The notes under the pieces were generated by a model, which made no database searches, was not told where the DNA came from, and saw only the letters and a program-made list of their open reading frames with translations. Source: an uncultured Neomegalonema sp. (GTDB lineage Bacteria > Pseudomonadota > Alphaproteobacteria > Rhodobacterales > Rhodobacteraceae). From it: a stretch of 64,000 nt of DNA. Shown piece by piece: positions 1 to 8,114 of the stretch. The position numbers and the translations under genes were made by a program. Location: assembly GCA_937911325.1 (NCBI GenBank), contig CALDSD010000098.1:1-64000 (forward strand). Direction: 5' to 3'. Each line of letters begins with the position of its first letter. The first letter of the stretch is position 1.

Positions 1-117
1 GCCCGTTACGACAAAATCAAAGGCAGCGCGGTGAACCCCGTTCTGCGTGAGGGCCTTGCTGGCCTCTGCTCCGAGTTGGTCGGGTCCCAGAAGCGAAGTC
101 AGTCAGATTTCGGTTGA
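1..117 (+). pseudogene. Broken fragment of monomeric NADP-dependent isocitrate dehydrogenase
   Basis: Frame 1 starts inside a coding sequence. The first 18 codons (1-54) read ARYDKIKGSAVNPVLREG, which I recognise as a highly conserved stretch of the monomeric (about 740-residue) NADP-isocitrate dehydrogenase, roughly residues 120-140 of the Azotobacter enzyme. In the family this is followed by NSDRRAP; here the frame instead reads LAGLCSELVGS and stops at 115-117. No other frame resumes the enzyme. The identity therefore breaks at about base 54, several hundred codons before the normal C-terminus. This is either a truncated gene remnant left by a rearrangement or a sequence join. The upstream part lies outside the window, so only the break is visible. 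Confidence 0.6.
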
Positions 118-302
118 CCCATTTCTAGAACTTCCGTCACCGTAGCTGCGGTAGAACCGCTTTGGTGCTCTTTCATGCGCGCATTTATCAAAGATCCGAT
201 GCTGCGCCGGGAAACCGGATGTGACCTCGTCGCCGGTTGAGGGGCGCATTCCCGCCTTTGGCGCTCCTTCGGTTTTCCTCCTCTCCAAAACGGTTCCATT
301 TC

Positions 303-2402
303 ATGCAAGCTGATCGCGCTTTACGCATGGCGATCGACATCGGCGGCACGTTCACGGACACGGTGCTGATGGACGGCGCCGCGCAGATCCTGGCGACGAC
401 CAAGACCCCGACAACGCCGGAGCAACCCACGATCGGAGCGCTTGAAGGCGCGAGACGGGTACTGCGGGACGCGGGCGCCGCGTGGTCGAACGTCGTTGGT
501 CTGATCCACGGCACGACGCTCGCGACGAACGCGCTGATCGAGCGCCGGGGCGCCGAAGTCGCGGCGATTACTCCCCAGGGGTTCCGCGACATTCTCGAGA
601 TCGGCTACGAGCGCCGCTACAGTCAGTATGCGATCAACCTCGCCAAGCCCGATCTGATCGTTCCCAGAACGCGGTCGTTCACAATCGGTGGACGGATCGA
701 CGCGCAAGGCCGCGAGCGTGAGCCGTTGGCCGAAGACGATGTGAAAGCGCTGTCGGCCAGCCTCGCAGACGCTGGCGTCGAGGCGGTCGCGATCTGTTTG
801 CTTCACGCGTATGCGAACCCGGCGCACGAGTTGCGGTTGCGCGACCTGTTGTCGGCGGAGGCGCCGGATCTCGTCGTGTCGCTGAGCCATGAGGTCAGCC
901 CGGAAGCGCGGGAGTTCGATCGATTGTGCACGACGATCGCCAACGCCTATGTTCAGCCGCTCATGGCCGGGTATCTGGCGGATTTTGAGCAGCGCTTCGC
1001 GGGCGAAGGGCTCCAGCGCCCGATTCTGATGATGACGGCGGGCGGGGGGATGACCACGATCGAAACGGCGTCGCGACTGCCCATTCGATTGGTCGAGTCT
1101 GGGCCCGCCGGCGGCGCGATCCTGGCGGCGCGGATCGCCCAGGAAGCCGGCGAGCGACAGGTTCTGTCCTTCGATATGGGCGGGACGACCGCGAAGCTGA
1201 GCCTGATCGAGGACTTCCGCCCGCAAACAGCGCGCAAGTTTGAGATCTCGCGAGCCGAACGGTTCATCAAAGGGTCGGGAATGCCGGTTCGGATTCCGGT
1301 CATCGAAATGATCGAGATCGGCGCTGGAGGCGGGTCGATCGCGAGCGTCGACCGACTGGGACGGGTGCGCGTCGGCCCCCACAGCGCGGGGTCGGAACCG
1401 GGACCCGTCGCATTTGGAAAGGGCGGCGATCAGCCGACCGTGACCGACGCCGACATTGCGCTGGGGTTCATCGTCCCGGACCGGTTCGCCGAAGGACGTT
1501 TGGAGATCGACGTCGATGCGGCGATGGCGGCGCTTCTTGAAAGCGTCGGCGACAGGATCGGCCTGGACGCCGTCCACGCCGGGTTCGCCGTCAGCGAAAT
1601 CGTCGACGAGAACATGGCCAGCGCCGGCCGGATGCACGCGGTCGAGTCCGGAAAGGACATCGGCGAGCGGCTGATGATCGCATTCGGCGGGAACGGCCCT
1701 TTGCATGCGACCCGTGTGGCGCGCCGCGCCGGGGTGCGCCGGATCCTGATCCCTCGGGATCCCGGGGTCGGCTCCGCCGTCGGATTCCTGTTCGCGCCCG
1801 TCTCTTTCGAGATCGTCCAGTCGCGCTACGCCACCTTGGAAGACCTCGACATCGGGGCGATCAACAGGTTCTTGGCGGAAACGTGCTCCGCCGCCGAGGC
1901 GATCGTGCGGATGGGGGCGCCGTCCAGCCCGCTCAGGCAAAGGCGGGTCGGGTTTATGCGGTATCATGGCCAGGGTCACGAGATCGAGACCGAACTGCCT
2001 GCCCGGGATTTGCGGGTGTCGGACATCGACGGCCTCCGCGATGCGTTTGAGCGCGAATACGCCCGCCAATTCCGACGGGTGGTTCCGGGCATGAGGATCG
2101 AGATCCTGAATTGGGGCGTGTCCGTCTCGTCGGCAGAGCCTGAGCTCAACGCTCGTTCGAACGCCGACAGAGCCGGGTTCGCGACGGCGTCGGAAACACG
2201 TCGGATCCTGTGCGACGTCACAGGGCGCCGGCGGGACGCCGATCTGTTTGATCGTGCAGGGCTGCGGGCGGGCGACCGTGTCGCCGGCCCCGCCTTGATT
2301 GTGGAGCCGCAGACGACGACGCTGGTGAGCGCGGATTTCGAAGCCCGCATCGACGACGCCGGCTCGATTTGGCTTTCGCGTGTCGAGGAGGAGACCGCAT
2401 GA
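303..2402 (+). CDS. hyuA: Hydantoinase/oxoprolinase A subunit family (HyuA)
   Basis: This 699-residue protein is the ATP-grasping subunit of the HyuA/HyuB family (N-methylhydantoinase, 5-oxoprolinase, acetophenone/acetone carboxylase relatives), which opens or carboxylates substrates using ATP. The N-terminal phosphate loop IDIGGTFTD is at residues 11-19 and the second ASKHA-type phosphate motif FDMGGTTAK is near residue 290; the length is normal for the family. I start at the ATG at 303 because it places the phosphate loop about ten residues from the N-terminus, as in homologues; an ATG at 327 would nearly abut it. The stop overlaps the start of hyuB in an ATGA, implying translational coupling. 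The substrate cannot be told from the sequence; hydantoin-type cyclic amides are the usual guess, and the downstream racemase-like gene fits that. Confidence 0.85.
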   Translation: MQADRALRMAIDIGGTFTDTVLMDGAAQILATTKTPTTPEQPTIGALEGARRVLRDAGAAWSNVVGLIHGTTLATNALIERRGAEVAAITPQGFRDILEIGYERRYSQYAINLAKPDLIVPRTRSFTIGGRIDAQGREREPLAEDDVKALSASLADAGVEAVAICLLHAYANPAHELRLRDLLSAEAPDLVVSLSHEVSPEAREFDRLCTTIANAYVQPLMAGYLADFEQRFAGEGLQRPILMMTAGGGMTTIETASRLPIRLVESGPAGGAILAARIAQEAGERQVLSFDMGGTTAKLSLIEDFRPQTARKFEISRAERFIKGSGMPVRIPVIEMIEIGAGGGSIASVDRLGRVRVGPHSAGSEPGPVAFGKGGDQPTVTDADIALGFIVPDRFAEGRLEIDVDAAMAALLESVGDRIGLDAVHAGFAVSEIVDENMASAGRMHAVESGKDIGERLMIAFGGNGPLHATRVARRAGVRRILIPRDPGVGSAVGFLFAPVSFEIVQSRYATLEDLDIGAINRFLAETCSAAEAIVRMGAPSSPLRQRRVGFMRYHGQGHEIETELPARDLRVSDIDGLRDAFEREYARQFRRVVPGMRIEILNWGVSVSSAEPELNARSNADRAGFATASETRRILCDVTGRRRDADLFDRAGLRAGDRVAGPALIVEPQTTTLVSADFEARIDDAGSIWLSRVEEETA

Positions 2403-4048
2403 CGAAGACTGACACGCGATTGCAAGTCATGTGGGACCGGTTGTTGGCCGTCGTCGAAGAGCAGGGTCAGGCGCTGATCCGGGCGGCGTTCAGCCCGATC
2501 GTCCGAGAGTGCGGCGACATTTCCGCCGGGATCTTCGACGTCGAGGGCCGGATGTTGGCCCAAGCGGTCACCGGAACGCCCGGGCATATCAATACGATGG
2601 CCGAGGCGGTCAAGACGCTGAGGGCGCGTTTCCCGCTCGAGGAGATGACGTCCGGCGACATCTACATGACCAATGATCCCTGGATCGCCTCCGGTCATCT
2701 CAACGACTTTCTGCTGATGATGCCGGTGTTCTTCCAGGGCCGGCTGGTCGGTTTTACCGCCTGCACCTCGCATCTGGCGGATCTCGGCGGTCTGGGCATG
2801 GGGCCCGAAGGATCGGATATCTATGACGAAGGCCTGCTGATCCCGCCGTGCAAGCTTGTCGACGAAGGCGAGGTGAACGCGCTTCTTGTGGAGATCGTCA
2901 AGGCGAACTCCCGCGAGCCGATCGGCAATGAGGGAGACATCTACGCGCTGATCGCCTGCTGCGAAGCGGGGGCGGACCGGCTGGTCCGAATGATGGACGA
3001 GTTTGGGATCCGCGACCTCAACGCCCTGTCCGAGCATATCGTTGAAACCTCGCGGCGGGGCACGATCGATGCGATCTCGGCATTGCCCAAAGGGACGTGG
3101 CGCAACGTCTTGAAAGTCGACGGCTACGACGCGGAGATTGAACTGCACGCGGCGCTGACGATCGAGGATGACCACATTCTTCTCGACTTCGAGGGCAGCG
3201 CCGAATGCCTGTCCAAAGGCGTCAACGTGCCGTTGAATTACGCGGCCGCCTACTCGGTCTTTGCTCTGCGATGTATCATTGGGCCTGACACTCCCAACAA
3301 TGCGGGGTCCTTGGAGCCCTTCCGCGTCACGGCTCCGAAGGGCTGCATTCTCAACGCCCAATCCCCGTCTCCGGTGGCGATGCGGCACGCTCTGGGACAG
3401 ATGACGCCGGATCTGGTGTATGGCTGTCTGTCGCAGGTGGCGCCGGAGCTGGTTCCCGCTGAAGGGGCGTCCTGCATGTATGATCTGCCGATGCGACATG
3501 TCGCCGAAGCTGTCGAACGCGGCGATCCGCAATTCGCGTTGGAGCTCGTTTTCAATGGCGGCACGGGCGCGCGGCCACAGCTCGACGGTCTATCAGCGAC
3601 GGCTTTTCCCAGCGGCGTCTGGGGGAGCCAGATCGAAACCACCGAAGCGGTCGCTCCGGTGATGTTCGACAGGCGAGAGCTCCGTCCGGACTCGGGCGGC
3701 GCAGGGAGAACGCGGGGCGGTCTGGGTCAGCGCATCGAAATGCGCGCCGTCGACGATCAGGACGTCATGGTCTTCTTGTCGGTCGAACGCATTCGCAATC
3801 CAGCCAAGGGGCGTCTAGGCGGGCTTGCGGGAGCGCCTGGGCGCATTCGGGTGACGGGGCGCGACCATGATGTTCCGGGAAAAGGCGAGCTGCGGGTCAA
3901 AGCCGGCGAGAGGTTGATCTTCGAAACGCCCGGCGGCGGCGGTTTTGGCGATCCAAAAGAGCGCGACCCGGAACGTCTCGCCCAGGATATCGAGGCCGGA
4001 TTGGTCACGCCACAGGCGGCGAAACGAGACTATGGTTCGCAATCATGA
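2399..4048 (+). CDS. hyuB: Hydantoinase B/oxoprolinase family (HyuB)
   Basis: This 549-residue protein is the catalytic partner of HyuA. The N-terminus (DRLLAVVEEQGQALIRAAFS) and the segment around residues 95-125 containing NDPWIASGHLNDFLLM are hallmark HyuB sequences, and the C-terminus ends in the family-typical ETPGGGGFGDPKERDP. Length and architecture are complete. The start at 2399 overlaps the hyuA stop by four bases and the stop overlaps the next start by four bases, so hyuA, hyuB and the aminotransferase gene form one translationally coupled unit. Together HyuAB would hydrolyse or carboxylate a cyclic amide or ketone with ATP; the exact substrate is inferred only from neighbours. Confidence 0.85.
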   Translation: MTKTDTRLQVMWDRLLAVVEEQGQALIRAAFSPIVRECGDISAGIFDVEGRMLAQAVTGTPGHINTMAEAVKTLRARFPLEEMTSGDIYMTNDPWIASGHLNDFLLMMPVFFQGRLVGFTACTSHLADLGGLGMGPEGSDIYDEGLLIPPCKLVDEGEVNALLVEIVKANSREPIGNEGDIYALIACCEAGADRLVRMMDEFGIRDLNALSEHIVETSRRGTIDAISALPKGTWRNVLKVDGYDAEIELHAALTIEDDHILLDFEGSAECLSKGVNVPLNYAAAYSVFALRCIIGPDTPNNAGSLEPFRVTAPKGCILNAQSPSPVAMRHALGQMTPDLVYGCLSQVAPELVPAEGASCMYDLPMRHVAEAVERGDPQFALELVFNGGTGARPQLDGLSATAFPSGVWGSQIETTEAVAPVMFDRRELRPDSGGAGRTRGGLGQRIEMRAVDDQDVMVFLSVERIRNPAKGRLGGLAGAPGRIRVTGRDHDVPGKGELRVKAGERLIFETPGGGGFGDPKERDPERLAQDIEAGLVTPQAAKRDYGSQS

Positions 4049-5130
4049 TCGAGGCGCTTTCCCACATTCGACAGATGTCGCCCTACGCATTGTCGAAAAT
4101 GAATCCGCCGGACGGCGTGGAGCTGATTTCCCTGTCGCAGAACGAAAGTCTGCGACCCCCCAGCCCGGAGGTTCCCCACGCGGTCGCCGCGGCCGCGGCG
4201 GGCGCATCCCTATATCCGGACGCCGAATGGACCGACTTGCGCGCCGAGCTGGCCTCGACACACGGGGTCGCGTCCGACGACATCCTTTGCGCAAGCGGCT
4301 CGCTCGACTTGATCGGCTGCATTGCCCGGGTCTACGCCGGCGCGCCCGCCGCAGTGCTTGCGCCTGTTCACTCATATCCGTTTTTCCGCACCGCTTCGCA
4401 GATGGTTGGCGCGCGCTTCGACACCGCAGAGGAGATCGAGGCGACCGTGTCTGTCGATCATCTGCTGGCCGCGGTTCGACCCGACACGCGGTTGGTTTTT
4501 GTCGCCAATCCAGGAAACCCGACAGGGACGCGCGTCTCGAAAGCAGAGCTTCTAAGCCTCCGCGCCGGATTGCCGGACACTGTCCTGCTCGTCATCGACG
4601 AAGCCTATGGAGAATTCGCCGATCACTTAGGCGAAAGCTGCTTTGATATGGTCGGATCGGGCGGCGTGGTCGTGCTGCGCACGTTCTCAAAAGCCTATGG
4701 TCTCGCCGGGATGCGCGTCGGCTGGGGCGTCTTTCCAGCAGCGGTCGCGCGGGAGATGCGCAAGGTGATGAACCCCAACAGTGTTTCTGGCGTCGCCCAG
4801 GCGGCTGCGCTGGCGGCGCTGAAAGACCGAAGCTACATGCTGGAGACGTGTCGCCTGACGGACCGACTGCGCGAGACATCGGCTGAGGCTCTCGCCGCAG
4901 CTGGTTTTCAGGTTGTCCCAAGCTTCACCAACTTCATACTGATCGCGTTTTCCGACCCGACGGCGGCGGCGAACGCTGATCGGTTTCTGCGGCGCCACGG
5001 GGTTTATCTGCGGTCCCAGACCGGCGCGAGCCTGCCACACGCGCTTCGCATGACCATCGCCGACGCGCAAAAGCTGGATGTCGCGATCGATCTTCTGCGC
5101 CGCTGGAAAGAAGAGGGAGCTGTGTCGTGA
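4045..5130 (+). CDS. PLP aminotransferase, histidinol-phosphate aminotransferase-like (class I/II)
   Basis: A 361-residue fold-type I aminotransferase of the HisC/CobD type. The pyridoxal phosphate lysine is K216 in TFSKAYGLAGMRVG, and the cofactor-binding aspartate and tyrosine are D185 and Y188 in DEAYGEFAD. The NPGNPTG motif that contacts the substrate carboxylate is upstream of these. Located between hyuB and a racemase-like gene and overlapping both (ATGA, GTGA), it is unlikely to be the biosynthetic hisC, which would sit in a his operon. I infer a role in transaminating an amino acid released by the HyuAB reaction; aromatic amino acids or histidinol phosphate are alternative substrates for this subfamily. 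Confidence 0.8.
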   Translation: MIEALSHIRQMSPYALSKMNPPDGVELISLSQNESLRPPSPEVPHAVAAAAAGASLYPDAEWTDLRAELASTHGVASDDILCASGSLDLIGCIARVYAGAPAAVLAPVHSYPFFRTASQMVGARFDTAEEIEATVSVDHLLAAVRPDTRLVFVANPGNPTGTRVSKAELLSLRAGLPDTVLLVIDEAYGEFADHLGESCFDMVGSGGVVVLRTFSKAYGLAGMRVGWGVFPAAVAREMRKVMNPNSVSGVAQAAALAALKDRSYMLETCRLTDRLRETSAEALAAAGFQVVPSFTNFILIAFSDPTAAANADRFLRRHGVYLRSQTGASLPHALRMTIADAQKLDVAIDLLRRWKEEGAVS

Positions 5131-5921
5131 CGTCGATGAGCGCTTCACAAACGCGAGGCCGCGCGCGCTTTGGCGTTCTGGTGCCTTTCACCAACTCCAA
5201 TCTCGAACCCGACATGGCGATGATGCGCCCCGACGGCGTGTCGCTGCACTTCGCGCGGATGGGCGGGTATGACGAGAACAAGATCCCGGACGCGGAGCAG
5301 ATGCGCGGCCTCGGCGACGCGGATCTTGAAGAGCCTTTGCGTTTGCTGATGGGCGTCAAGCCGGATGTTGTCCTTTATGGCTGCACCTCCGCGACGTTGG
5401 CGCATGGCCCCGCCTTTGATCGCGCGCTGGCGGCGCGCATCCGGGATCAGAGCGGCGCGCACACAGTGACCGCGGCCGGAGCTTTGGCGCACGCGCTCCG
5501 GGCATTGGGGGTCAGCCGGATCGGCTTCGCGTCGCCCTATGTCTCCGCCATCAATGATCTGGCTGTCGCCTTCCTGGCGGATGAAGGCTTTGAAACGGTC
5601 AGACGATCTGAAGTCCTCGAAGAGCTCGGCAACGACGGGCAAGGCGCGCTGACGCCGGACGACGTCTTCGAGCATGGACTGAAGTCGGACACGGACGCGG
5701 CGGAAGCGCTTGTTCTCTCGTGCACGGACATGCGGAGCCTCGAGACGTTGTCGAAGTTGGAGGCGGCGGTGGGCAAACCCGTGATCAGCTCGAACCAGGC
5801 GATGGTGTTTCAGGCGCTGGATTTCCTTCAGATTGATCAAGAATTCCCCGGATTTGGGAGCCTGTTGGCGAGGGGCGCCTGCAGGGAGACGACGACCATG
5901 AGGGAGGCTTCGAATGGCTGA
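5127..5921 (+). CDS. Asp/Glu racemase superfamily protein (maleate isomerase/arylmalonate decarboxylase-like)
   Basis: A 264-residue protein of the aspartate/glutamate racemase superfamily, closest in pattern to maleate cis-trans isomerases and arylmalonate decarboxylases. Two cysteines sit at the expected mirrored active-site positions: C86 in YGCTSATLA and C199 in SCTDM. Maleate isomerases use two such cysteines, so both acid/base residues appear present. The GTG start at 5127 overlaps the aminotransferase stop (GTGA). A racemase-like protein beside hyuAB commonly converts the enantiomer of the substrate or product; maleate or hydantoin racemase activity cannot be separated from sequence alone. 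Confidence 0.75.
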   Translation: MTSMSASQTRGRARFGVLVPFTNSNLEPDMAMMRPDGVSLHFARMGGYDENKIPDAEQMRGLGDADLEEPLRLLMGVKPDVVLYGCTSATLAHGPAFDRALAARIRDQSGAHTVTAAGALAHALRALGVSRIGFASPYVSAINDLAVAFLADEGFETVRRSEVLEELGNDGQGALTPDDVFEHGLKSDTDAAEALVLSCTDMRSLETLSKLEAAVGKPVISSNQAMVFQALDFLQIDQEFPGFGSLLARGACRETTTMREASNG

Positions 5922-7029
5922 AGCAGCGCGCGTCCTGATCCACAACGCGACCACTGCCGAAATGGCGTCTCGCCTGCGCGAAACACTTCCTCAGGTCGAG
6001 GTGTTGGAGTGCGATACCTACGAAGGCCTGCCCGCGATGTTGAGCCAGCATCGTCCGAATGTCGTTTACTCGGTGCGGTTCGACGGTGGCGCGCCGTTTC
6101 CCAAAGACGCCCTGCTGGGACCGGATGGTCCGCAATGGATCGCGAATGGCGGAGCGGGGACGGACCACTTCGGCCATTGGGATACGGCGCGCGTCACGAT
6201 GACCAACGCCGCCGGCGTCGCCGCCGATATGATCGCTGAATATGTGATGGGCGGCTTTCTGCACTTCACGCTCGATGCGCCGGGCCTGCTCGCCGACAAA
6301 GCGCAACGTGTTTGGGCCGGGCGCATCGTGCGTCCGCTGAAAGGTCAGACGCTGATGGTCGTCGGTCTTGGCAGCACCGGTCGGGCGGTGGCGGCCCGGG
6401 CGAAGGCCTTCGGCATGCATGTGATCGGGACACGTCGGCGACCGCAACAGATGGAGAATGTGGATGAAGTCGGCGGCGCGGAGGATTTCCATGCAATGCT
6501 GCCACGGGCCGATTTCATCGCCGTCTCAACGCCTCTGACCACGGAGACCCGCGGCCTTCTGGGTGAACGAGAGTTCGAGTTGATGAAGCCTGGCGTGATC
6601 CTGGCGGATGTTTCGCGCGGTTGCGTTATCGACGGGACGGCGCTGCTCGACGCGCTCCGGTCGGGAAAGGTCGCCGCGGCGGCGCTCGACGTTTTTGAAA
6701 CCGAGCCGCTTCCCGCCGACAGTCCCTTTTGGACGCAAGCGAACGTTTTGGTTTCGCCTCATTGCTCGGCGGTCACCGAGGAGTGGGAACGGGCGTCGTT
6801 CGAGATCTTCCTGAGAAACCTTGGCCACTGGCTGAGGGGCGAGCCGCTCTTCAACGTTGTCGACCCGGATCTTGGGTACAGAGCAATACCTAAAGGCGTC
6901 ACACCTGCACGAAGATCCGACCGCCCTCGACCTTCACCGGGTACGTTTTCAGATCGGTGTTCACCGGCGCGGACAGCGCCTTGCCAGTGCAAATGTCGAA
7001 ACGCCCGCCATGCAGAGGGCATTCGATGA
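5914..7029 (+). CDS. D-isomer-specific 2-hydroxyacid dehydrogenase
   Basis: An NAD(P)-dependent 2-hydroxyacid dehydrogenase (GhrA/glyoxylate-hydroxypyruvate reductase type). The dinucleotide loop GLGSTG is near residues 151-156, and the catalytic triad is visible as R235 (VSRGCVIDG), E264 (FETEP) and H283 (SPHCSA). It reduces a 2-oxo acid to a D-2-hydroxyacid or the reverse, which suits the product of the aminotransferase two genes upstream. The start overlaps the racemase-like gene by eight bases. Odd feature: the family normally ends near residue 322 (NVVDPDLGY), yet the frame continues 49 residues further, antisense to the Rieske ferredoxin gene, before reaching a stop. The tail looks non-homologous, as though the original stop was lost. 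Confidence 0.85.
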   Translation: MAEAARVLIHNATTAEMASRLRETLPQVEVLECDTYEGLPAMLSQHRPNVVYSVRFDGGAPFPKDALLGPDGPQWIANGGAGTDHFGHWDTARVTMTNAAGVAADMIAEYVMGGFLHFTLDAPGLLADKAQRVWAGRIVRPLKGQTLMVVGLGSTGRAVAARAKAFGMHVIGTRRRPQQMENVDEVGGAEDFHAMLPRADFIAVSTPLTTETRGLLGEREFELMKPGVILADVSRGCVIDGTALLDALRSGKVAAAALDVFETEPLPADSPFWTQANVLVSPHCSAVTEEWERASFEIFLRNLGHWLRGEPLFNVVDPDLGYRAIPKGVTPARRSDRPRPSPGTFSDRCSPARTAPCQCKCRNARHAEGIR

Positions 7030-7207
7030 CACACCCGATCACAAGGCCTTCTTCGAGGCTTTGTTCCTCATGGGTGCACATCAGATCGGTCGCGAAGAAG
7101 CCCTTCTCGGTGTTGTAGATCGCGTAAGCGTGACCGCCGTGATCCCATCGGATCAGGTCCTCCTCGTCGACGTCATCGGGCGCGCAGGCGTCGATCCACT
7201 CGCTCAT
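6899..7207 (-). CDS. Rieske [2Fe-2S] ferredoxin, MocE-like
   Basis: A 102-residue soluble Rieske ferredoxin. The cluster ligands are C44 and H46 in CTH and C63 and H66 in CPLHGG, with the spacing seen in dioxygenase ferredoxins. It should pass electrons to an oxygenase; the obvious partner is the membrane desaturase-like protein encoded at 8115-9143 in the same operon. Rhizopine catabolism in rhizobia uses a comparable pair, MocD (desaturase-like oxygenase) and MocE (Rieske ferredoxin). No ferredoxin reductase gene is nearby. The 3' end overlaps the convergent dehydrogenase frame by 131 bp. It is the third gene of the operon, 33 bp after the PanB-like gene. Confidence 0.9.
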   Translation of the reverse strand: MSEWIDACAPDDVDEEDLIRWDHGGHAYAIYNTEKGFFATDLMCTHEEQSLEEGLVIGCVIECPLHGGRFDICTGKALSAPVNTDLKTYPVKVEGGRIFVQV

Positions 7208-7240
7208 CGGCTCAGCCTCTTCTTTTCAATTGCGTCCATC

Positions 7241-8089
7241 TCACTGATGCGTCGACGTCCACTTATCCAGCGCTTCAAGGAACTTCTCCTTCTCGCCGGC
7301 ATGCATGCTGATGTTCGTCTGCGGATAGGGGAAGTTCTGCGCTGCGACCTCGGCATGGAACTTCCCCAAGGCCGCGACGCGCTCTTCATGGATCTGCTTG
7401 TGCAGTCGCCCGACCGCGCCAAACGCATAGGCGTGCTTGGGCGGTTTCTCTTCCTCGCTGGCTTCGCCGCAGATGTCGGCGACGAAGGAGAAGACCGCAT
7501 CGCCCCCCATTCCTGATCCAAGCGAGAACGTGACGATCGAGGTCTTTTCGTTGACGGCCTCTAGGATCTCCTCGGCGAGACACTCCACCTCGACGGCGAA
7601 GACGCCGGCCTCCTCCATGCGTTTAAGCGTCGACCAGACTTTCATCGCTTCGTCCGCCTTGCGGCCCCAGGCTCGCAGGCCTCCGCAATAGTGGCTGAAG
7701 GTTGGGATCAAGCCGATATGGCTCTGGACCGGAATGCCGTCCTTCGCCATCCGCTCCATCACGTCGAACGAGCGGAGCGTGTAATACATGTCGGCGCCGT
7801 TGCGCATCGTGTCGTAGGCGTGGGCGACGATTTCGTCGTCCGAGCCGAACTGCGCCCAGGTCGACCCGGCCCCCGTAAAATGGGTCGGCGCGATCTCGCG
7901 GACGTCGGCCATCTGGTCCGCGCCGACGACGAACAGGTCGATCCCCGCTTCGACACACGCGCGCAGCTGGTCGCGGTCAGCGGGGTTCGCCATCGACAGT
8001 GTTTTCCCTGATCCTTTTAGCGCTCGGAGATCGGCGACGGTGTAGTTGCGCACGGCCGGGTTCCGGCTGAAGTCGTAGATCCGTTTCAT
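7241..8089 (-). CDS. PanB-like (ketopantoate hydroxymethyltransferase superfamily) protein, divergent
   Basis: A 282-residue protein of the phosphoenolpyruvate mutase/isocitrate lyase superfamily, most like 3-methyl-2-oxobutanoate hydroxymethyltransferase. The signature GIPVQSHIGLIPTF matches the PanB segment GHIGLTPQ, VEVECLAEEI holds the position of the PanB catalytic glutamate, and SLGSGMGGDAVF matches the glycine-rich loop SIGAGN-DGQVL. However, the PanB metal/substrate motif KIEGG, expected just before GIPV, reads YTLRS, and the VGDS motif reads VGAD, so several metal ligands of true PanB are not conserved. A strong Shine-Dalgarno (AGGGGAG) precedes the ATG. Flanked by an oxygenase and its ferredoxin, it is probably not a pantothenate enzyme; an aldolase or lyase acting on the oxygenase product is my inference. 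Confidence 0.7.
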   Translation of the reverse strand: MKRIYDFSRNPAVRNYTVADLRALKGSGKTLSMANPADRDQLRACVEAGIDLFVVGADQMADVREIAPTHFTGAGSTWAQFGSDDEIVAHAYDTMRNGADMYYTLRSFDVMERMAKDGIPVQSHIGLIPTFSHYCGGLRAWGRKADEAMKVWSTLKRMEEAGVFAVEVECLAEEILEAVNEKTSIVTFSLGSGMGGDAVFSFVADICGEASEEEKPPKHAYAFGAVGRLHKQIHEERVAALGKFHAEVAAQNFPYPQTNISMHAGEKEKFLEALDKWTSTHQ

Positions 8090-8114
8090 GTCGCTCTCTC
8101 CCCTGAAGCTCTGG

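Noticed and set aside
55-302. Insertion-sequence end explaining the icd break
   Set aside because: I found no terminal inverted repeat pair, target duplication or transposase sequence in the window; the idea remains untested.
321-2069. Long open frame on the minus strand opposite hyuA
   Set aside because: It is antisense to a gene with complete HyuA motifs, has no recognisable domain and is rich in Arg, Pro and His, as expected for a shadow frame in high-GC DNA.
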